Source of the DNA: Ramlibacter cellulosilyticus
Lineage (GTDB): Bacteria > Pseudomonadota > Gammaproteobacteria > Burkholderiales > Burkholderiaceae_C
Direction of reading: 5' to 3'
DNA length: 64,000 bases
Assembly: GCF_014297465.1 (NCBI RefSeq)
Contig: NZ_JACORT010000001.1
Location: forward strand, 682,001-746,000
Notes under the pieces: generated by a model
Database searches by the model: none
What the model was told of the DNA's origin: nothing
The model's input: the letters and a program-made list of their open reading frames with translations, nothing else
Position numbers and translations under genes: made by a program
In this document: positions 59,209-64,000 of the stretch, one piece after another
Position numbering within the stretch: the first letter of the stretch is position 1
How the letters are laid out: each line of letters opens with the position of its first letter

Positions 59209-61197
59209 ATGACTCTGAGTGAATTGCTCCTGGGCAAGCTGGGATGGGAAGCCATTCCCCTGCACGAGCCCATCCTCATCGCCACCTTCGCCGGCGTGGT
59301 CCTCGGCGGCCTCGTCGTCCTGGGCGGCCTGACCAGGCTGCGCCTGTGGGGCCCGCTGTGGCGCGACTGGATCTGCAGCATCGACCACAAGAAGATCGGC
59401 ATCATGTACATGGTGCTGGGCATCGTGATGCTGCTGCGCGGCTTCGCCGACGCGATCATGATGCGCATGCACCAGGCGGTCGCCTTCGGCGAGAACGCCG
59501 GCTTCCTGCCGCCGCACCACTACGACCAGATCTTCACGGCGCACGGCGTGATCATGATCTTCTTCGTGGCCATGCCGCTGGTGACGGGCCTCATGAACTA
59601 CCTCGTGCCGCTGCAGATCGGCGCGCGCGACGTGGCCTTCCCCTTCCTGAACAACTTCAGCTTCTGGATGACCACCGGCGGCGCGATCCTCGTGATGGTC
59701 TCGCTGTTCGTGGGTGAGTTCGCCAAGACCGGCTGGCTGGCGTATCCGCCGCTCTCGGGCATCCTCGCGAGTCCGGACGTGGGGGTGGACTACTACATCT
59801 GGGCGCTGCAGGTCGCCGGCATAGGCACCACCTTGTCCGGCATCAACCTGATCGCGACCATCATCAAGATGCGCGCGCCGGGCATGAAGCTGATGAAGAT
59901 GCCCGTCTTCACGTGGACCTCGCTGGTCACCAACGTGCTGATCGTGGCGACCTTCCCGATCCTGGCCGCGACCCTGGCGCTGCTGACCGCCGACCGCTAC
60001 CTGGCCACCAACTTCTTCACGAACGACCTGGGCGGCAACGCCATGCTGTACGTGAACCTGATCTGGATCTGGGGCCACCCCGAGGTCTACATCCTGGTGC
60101 TGCCGGTGTTCGGCGTGTTTTCCGAGGTGGTCGCCACCTTCAGCGGCAAGCGCCTGTTCGGCTACGCCTCCATGGTGTACGCCACCTGCGTGATCGGCGT
60201 GCTGTCGTACCTGGTGTGGCTGCACCACTTCTTCACCATGGGCTCGGGCGCCAGCGTGAACTCGTTCTTCGGGATCACGACCATGATCATCTCGATCCCG
60301 ACGGGCGCGAAGATCTTCAACTGGCTGTTCACCATGTACCGCGGCCGCATCCGCTTCGAGCTGCCGATGCTGTGGACCGTGGGCTTCATGGTCACCTTCG
60401 TGATCGGCGGCATGACCGGCGTGCTGCTGGCCGTGCCCGCGGCGGACTTCGTGCTGCACAACAGCCTGTTCCTGATCGCGCACTTCCACAACGTGATCAT
60501 CGGCGGCGTGGTGTTCGGCATCTTCGCCGGCATCAACTACTGGTTCCCCAAGGCCTTCGGCTACAAGCTCGATGATTTCTGGGGCCGCATCTCCTTCTGG
60601 TGCTGGCTGGTGGGCTTCTGGGTCGCGTTCACGCCCCTGTACATCCTGGGCCTGATGGGCGTGACCCGCCGCGTGAGCCACTTCGACGACCCGTCGCTGC
60701 AGATCTGGTTCCAGGTCGCCGCCGTCGGCGCGGGCCTGGTTGCCATCGGCATCGCCACCTTCCTGATCCAGCTGGTGGTGAGCTACCTGCGGCGCGAGCA
60801 GCTGCGTGACGTGACGGGCGACCCGTGGAACGGCCGCACGCTGGAGTGGGCCACGGCCTCGCCGCCCGCCGACTACAACTTCGCGTTCACGCCGGTGGTG
60901 CACGACACCGACGCCTGGCACGACATGAAGCAGCGCGGCGCGCAGCGCCCGACCACCGGCTTCCAGCCCATCCACATGCCGAAGAACACCGCGGCCGGCT
61001 TCGTGATCGCGATGCTCGCCACGGCCCTGGGCTTCGCGCTGGTCTGGCACATGTGGCTGGTGGCCGGCATCGCCTTCGTAGCCGTGATCGCCGCCTCCAT
61101 CTTCCACACCTTCAACTACGACCGCGACTTCCACATCCCGGCGGACGAGGTGACGCGCAGCGAGGACGCCCGCACCCGCGCCCTGGCCGCCGCCTGA
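59209..61197 (+). CDS. cyoB: cytochrome bo-type quinol oxidase subunit I
   Basis: A 662-residue haem-copper oxidase core with about 15 helices. Ligand motifs are complete: [11 protein letters not shown] (haem b His), WGHPEVYI with the His-Tyr pair, WLHHFFTMG (copper-B His pair) and [11 protein letters not shown] (haem His pair). This is the proton-pumping subunit that reduces oxygen with electrons from quinol. Length equals E. coli CyoB (663). Confidence 0.97.
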   Translation: MTLSELLLGKLGWEAIPLHEPILIATFAGVVLGGLVVLGGLTRLRLWGPLWRDWICSIDHKKIGIMYMVLGIVMLLRGFADAIMMRMHQAVAFGENAGFLPPHHYDQIFTAHGVIMIFFVAMPLVTGLMNYLVPLQIGARDVAFPFLNNFSFWMTTGGAILVMVSLFVGEFAKTGWLAYPPLSGILASPDVGVDYYIWALQVAGIGTTLSGINLIATIIKMRAPGMKLMKMPVFTWTSLVTNVLIVATFPILAATLALLTADRYLATNFFTNDLGGNAMLYVNLIWIWGHPEVYILVLPVFGVFSEVVATFSGKRLFGYASMVYATCVIGVLSYLVWLHHFFTMGSGASVNSFFGITTMIISIPTGAKIFNWLFTMYRGRIRFELPMLWTVGFMVTFVIGGMTGVLLAVPAADFVLHNSLFLIAHFHNVIIGGVVFGIFAGINYWFPKAFGYKLDDFWGRISFWCWLVGFWVAFTPLYILGLMGVTRRVSHFDDPSLQIWFQVAAVGAGLVAIGIATFLIQLVVSYLRREQLRDVTGDPWNGRTLEWATASPPADYNFAFTPVVHDTDAWHDMKQRGAQRPTTGFQPIHMPKNTAAGFVIAMLATALGFALVWHMWLVAGIAFVAVIAASIFHTFNYDRDFHIPADEVTRSEDARTRALAAA

Positions 61198-61211
61198 GGA
61201 ACCACGAGACC

Positions 61212-61835
61212 ATGTCTTCTTCGCAAGTGACAACGTACGGCGCCGCGCCGGTCTTCTACGACGACGGCAGCCATCACCCGCAGCAGGGCACCCTGTTCGG
61301 GTTCTGGATGTACCTGATGAGCGACTGCCTCATCTTCGCCGTCCTGTTCGCCACCTACGCCGTGCTGGGCCGCAGCTATGCGGCCGGCCCGTCCGGCGCC
61401 GACCTGTTCGACCTGCCGCTGGTGGCGGTGAACACCGGCCTGCTGCTGCTGTCCTCCATCACCTACGGCTTCGCGATGATCGCGATGCTGGCCGGCAGGA
61501 AGAAGCAGCTGCTCGCGTGGCTCGCGGTGACCGGCCTGCTGGGCCTGGGCTTCCTCGGCGTCGAGATCTACGAGTTCTCGCACCTGATCCACGAAGGCGC
61601 GGGGCCGCAGCGCAGCGCCTTCCTGTCCGCCTTCTTCACGCTCGTGGGCACCCACGGCCTGCACGTGACCTTCGGCTGCATCTGGCTGGTGACGCTGATG
61701 TTCCAGGTGGGCAAGCTGGGCCTGACGCGCGAGAACAAGCGCCGGCTGGTGTGCCTGTCGATGTTCTGGCACTTCCTGGACGTCATCTGGATCGGCGTCT
61801 TCACCTTCGTGTACCTCATGGGGACCCTGCAATGA
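61212..61835 (+). CDS. cyoC: cytochrome bo-type quinol oxidase subunit III
   Basis: A 207-residue membrane protein with five helices; [27 protein letters not shown] and [10 protein letters not shown] are the family marks. Length is as in E. coli CyoC (204). The stop overlaps the cyoD start by 4 bases. Confidence 0.95.
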   Translation: MSSSQVTTYGAAPVFYDDGSHHPQQGTLFGFWMYLMSDCLIFAVLFATYAVLGRSYAAGPSGADLFDLPLVAVNTGLLLLSSITYGFAMIAMLAGRKKQLLAWLAVTGLLGLGFLGVEIYEFSHLIHEGAGPQRSAFLSAFFTLVGTHGLHVTFGCIWLVTLMFQVGKLGLTRENKRRLVCLSMFWHFLDVIWIGVFTFVYLMGTLQ

Positions 61836-62197
61836 GCGCCGCCCACCACGACGACCACGACGACGTCGGCTACCACGCCACGGTCAAAGGCTACCTCGTC
61901 GGCTTCGTCCTCTCCGTGATCCTCACGGCCATCCCCTTCTGGCTCGTCATGGCCAAGGTGTTGCCGCCGGACGCGACGAAGTTCATCATCGTGGGCTTCG
62001 CGGCCGTGCAGGTGGTCGTGCACATGATCTACTTCCTGCACCTCAACGCGAAGGTGGAAGGCGGCTGGACCATGCTCGCGACGCTGTTCACGATCATCGT
62101 CGTGGTGATCATGCTGGCCGGCTCGATCTGGGTCATGTACCACATGAACACGAACATGATGCCGATGGATCCTCACACGGTCCGCAACATGCCTTGA
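61832..62197 (+). CDS. cyoD: cytochrome bo-type quinol oxidase subunit IV
   Basis: A 121-residue membrane protein with three helices, a His/Asp-rich N terminus ([11 protein letters not shown]) and the family motif [10 protein letters not shown]. It completes the four-subunit oxidase. SURF1 starts 2 bases later. Confidence 0.94.
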   Translation: MSAAHHDDHDDVGYHATVKGYLVGFVLSVILTAIPFWLVMAKVLPPDATKFIIVGFAAVQVVVHMIYFLHLNAKVEGGWTMLATLFTIIVVVIMLAGSIWVMYHMNTNMMPMDPHTVRNMP

Positions 62198-62199
62198 CG

Positions 62200-62937
62200 A
62201 TGGATGTTCCCGCGCGAGGCCCGCGCTCGCTCCGCGCGCTGGTGGTGATGCTCACCGCCTGCGCGGTGGCGTGCGTGGGCTTCGTCGCATTGGGGGCCTG
62301 GCAGGTCGAACGGCTCGGGTGGAAGGAGGCGCTCATCGCGCGGGTGGAGCGCAACGCGAACGGCGCGCCCGTTCCCGCGCCCGGCCCCGCGCAATGGGAC
62401 CTCCTCACGCGCGACGACGAATACCGCCGCGTCCAGGTCCACGGCCGCCTCGACTACGAGCGCGAAGTGCTCGTGGCCGCCACGACGGGACTGGGGCAGG
62501 GCTTCTGGGTGCTGACGCCGCTGCAGACGCAGCAAGGCCACTGGGTGCTGGTCAACCGCGGCTTCGTCCCTTCCGACCTGCGCGAGCGCGTGCCGCAGGG
62601 TGCGCTGGAAGAGACGGTCACCGGCCTGCTGCGCTTCAGCGAGCCGGGCGGCCGGCTGCTGCAGAAGAACGATGCCGCCGAGGGCCGGTGGTACTCGCGC
62701 GACGTTGCCGCCATCGCGCAAACGCAGCACCTCCCCGGGACGGTCGCCCCCTACTTCGTCGACGAGGTGGCACTCCCCGGCGCGCCGGCTGACTGGCCCC
62801 GGCCCGGCCTCACGGTGCTCCAGTTCCCGAACAACCACCTGGTGTACGCCCTCACCTGGTTCGCGCTCGCCGCCATGACGGCCGCTGCGGTAGGCTACGT
62901 GCTGCTCGACCACCGCCGCCGTCGCCCGACGGCCTGA
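62200..62937 (+). CDS. SURF1-family oxidase assembly protein
   Basis: A 245-residue protein with one helix at each end (about residues 12-31 and 215-235) and a periplasmic domain between. GAWQVERLGWK is the hallmark near the first helix; QGFWVLTPL, VLVNRGFVP and the C-terminal NNHLVYALTWFALA are also typical. SURF1 proteins help insert haem into oxidase subunit I. Start at ATG 62200 is preferred to TTG 62194. Confidence 0.92.
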   Translation: MDVPARGPRSLRALVVMLTACAVACVGFVALGAWQVERLGWKEALIARVERNANGAPVPAPGPAQWDLLTRDDEYRRVQVHGRLDYEREVLVAATTGLGQGFWVLTPLQTQQGHWVLVNRGFVPSDLRERVPQGALEETVTGLLRFSEPGGRLLQKNDAAEGRWYSRDVAAIAQTQHLPGTVAPYFVDEVALPGAPADWPRPGLTVLQFPNNHLVYALTWFALAAMTAAAVGYVLLDHRRRRPTA

Positions 62938-62995
62938 GGGCCCCGGGTTGCTGACTCCATCCACCTTTCCCGCCACGGCGCCCGCCGTCGCCGGC

Positions 62996-64000
62996 ATGGC
63001 GCCGGAACGCCTGGCGCACAACCGCAACCTGCTGCAGCTGGTGGAGCTGCGCTGGCTTGCCGTCGCCGGCCAGCTGCTCACCGTGCTGGTCGTGCAGACG
63101 CTGCTGCAGGTGGAGCTGCCGGTGCGCGAGATGCTCACGCTGCTCGCGATCCTGGCGCTCTTCAACGTGGCGAGCTGGCTGCGCACGCGCCTGTCGCTGC
63201 CGGTGGTCAACGCGGAACTGTTCGCCGGGCTCCTGGTGGACGTCGCCGTGCTGACGGGGCAGCTCTATTACGCGGGCGGCATCACCAACCCCTTCATCTT
63301 CCTGTTCCTGCTGCAGGTGGCGGTCGCCTCGGTGCTGCTGCGGCCCCGCTACGTGTGGGCGCTGGTGGCGGCCACGACGGGCGCCTTCATCGCGCTCACG
63401 CTGTGGCACCGGCCGCTGGCCCTGTCGGGACTGTTCGACGCCGTCCTCTCCACCGACTACGTCGGCGGCCTGCTCGTGTGCTTCGTGCTGAATGCGGCGC
63501 TGCTGGTGATCTTCATCGGCCGCATCTCGCGCAACCTGCGCCAGCGCGACGAGGCCCTCGCCAAGCTGCGGCAGCGCGCGGCGGAGGAGGAGCACATCGT
63601 GCGCATGGGCCTGCTCGCTTCGGGAGCCGCGCACGAGCTGGGAACGCCGCTCGCCACGCTGTCCGTGATCCTGGGCGACTGGTCGCGGATGGCGCCCTTC
63701 GCGGGCGAGCCCGAGCTGCGCGAGGAGATCGAGGAGATGCAGCGGCAGATCGCGCGCTGCAAGGCGATCGTGGCGGGCATCCTGAGCTCCGCCGGGGAGA
63801 CGCGCGGCGACGCGCCGGAGGAGACGACGCTCAACGCCTTCCTGGACACCCTGGTGGACGAGTGGAAGCGCACGCGCGGCGCCGAGCTCGCCTTCCGCCG
63901 GGAGGGGCTGGACCTGCCCATCATCTCCGACACGGCGCTCAAGCAGATGATCCACAACATCCTGGACAACGCGCTGGAGGCGGCGCCGGAGCAGCCGCTG
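62996..64000 (+). CDS. regB: RegB/PrrB-type redox sensor histidine kinase (cut by right edge)
   Basis: The visible 335 residues hold six predicted membrane helices, the quinone-binding GGITNPF (from residue 94), the phosphorylated His213 in AAHELGTPLAT, the redox-box Cys255 in IARCKAIV and the N-box NILDNALEA. This is the layout of RegB/PrrB/ActS, which sense the quinone pool and phosphorylate RegA. The ATP-binding end lies outside the window. TTG at 62948 is an alternative start that adds 16 residues. Its place behind cyoABCD-SURF1 fits redox control of the oxidase. Confidence 0.92.
   Translation, partial: MAPERLAHNRNLLQLVELRWLAVAGQLLTVLVVQTLLQVELPVREMLTLLAILALFNVASWLRTRLSLPVVNAELFAGLLVDVAVLTGQLYYAGGITNPFIFLFLLQVAVASVLLRPRYVWALVAATTGAFIALTLWHRPLALSGLFDAVLSTDYVGGLLVCFVLNAALLVIFIGRISRNLRQRDEALAKLRQRAAEEEHIVRMGLLASGAAHELGTPLATLSVILGDWSRMAPFAGEPELREEIEEMQRQIARCKAIVAGILSSAGETRGDAPEETTLNAFLDTLVDEWKRTRGAELAFRREGLDLPIISDTALKQMIHNILDNALEAAPEQPL

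Noticed and set aside
58150..61233. Minus-strand open frame of about 1000 codons opposite cyoA and cyoB
   Set aside because: His/Asp/Arg-rich composition typical of an antisense frame; cyoA and cyoB are certain on the other strand.

Overview
This window comes from a high-GC betaproteobacterial chromosome. It is most like Burkholderiales/Comamonadaceae (Ramlibacter- or Variovorax-like). The grounds are the gene orders fabH-fabD-fabG-acpP-fabF-rpoE-rseA-rseB-mucD-lepA-lepB-rnc-era-recO-pdxJ-acpS-nagZ, fimV-truA-trpF-trpB-trpA-accD and LysR-leuC-leuD-leuB-asd-fimV, together with the frequent GTG starts and 4-base ATGA/GTGA overlaps. The genus is inference; no rRNA or marker comparison is possible here. 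I saw no tRNA, rRNA, transposase or CRISPR array.

Region by region. 1-3.7 kb: fatty-acid synthesis, with fabH entering from the left edge. 3.7-8.1 kb: envelope-stress module (sigma-E, RseA, RseB, periplasmic protease MucD), with a well-formed sigma-E-type promoter in front of mucD and a strong terminator behind it. 8.1-8.6 kb: a 508-bp gap holding that terminator and a probable short RNA or leader with its own promoter and terminator just before lepA. 8.6-16.5 kb: housekeeping run from lepA to nagZ. 16.6-18.2 kb: lysS on the minus strand.

18.3-34.0 kb is the accessory highlight: fourteen tightly coupled genes (most junctions overlap by 1-20 bases or are a few bases apart). They encode a nonulosonic-acid (legionaminic/sialic-type) glycan system. 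It has a complete candidate pathway (WbpM/CapD-like dehydratase, DegT aminotransferase carrying an N-terminal CBS pair, NeuD acetyltransferase, NeuC 2-epimerase, NeuB synthase, NeuA cytidylyltransferase), a small PglC-like phosphoglycosyl transferase, a MurJ-family flippase and a GT-B protein. A second set has no assigned role: an AsnB-like amidotransferase, an HpcH-type aldolase, a Gfo/Idh oxidoreductase, a GSAM-like class III aminotransferase and an SDR.

34.1-48.3 kb: DUF4142 protein, Lon-N-domain protein, YggT, accD, trpA-trpB-trpF-truA, a long Pro/Ala-rich FimV, asd, leuB, leuD, an entericidin-type lipoprotein and leuC, with a LysR gene upstream (48.3-49.3 kb). 49.6-56.4 kb: an alcohol-oxidation module. 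It holds a PQQ dehydrogenase with the extra Asp typical of lanthanide-using enzymes, a cytochrome c and a XoxJ-like binding protein on the plus strand, then an AcoR-like sigma-54 activator and an ExaC-like aldehyde dehydrogenase on the minus strand. Both the PQQ dehydrogenase and the aldehyde dehydrogenase have good -24/-12 promoters with an inverted repeat centred about 71 bp upstream of the -24 GG. 56.7-58.1 kb: an MFS transporter. 58.2-64.0 kb: cytochrome bo-type quinol oxidase cyoABCD, a SURF1 protein and a RegB-type redox sensor kinase that runs off the right edge.

The gene-free gaps carry an unusual collection of extragenic palindromes of at least four types. Three ~100-bp elements share a phased CGCA core architecture (9, 10 or 11, 9 base spacing) although their arms differ in sequence.
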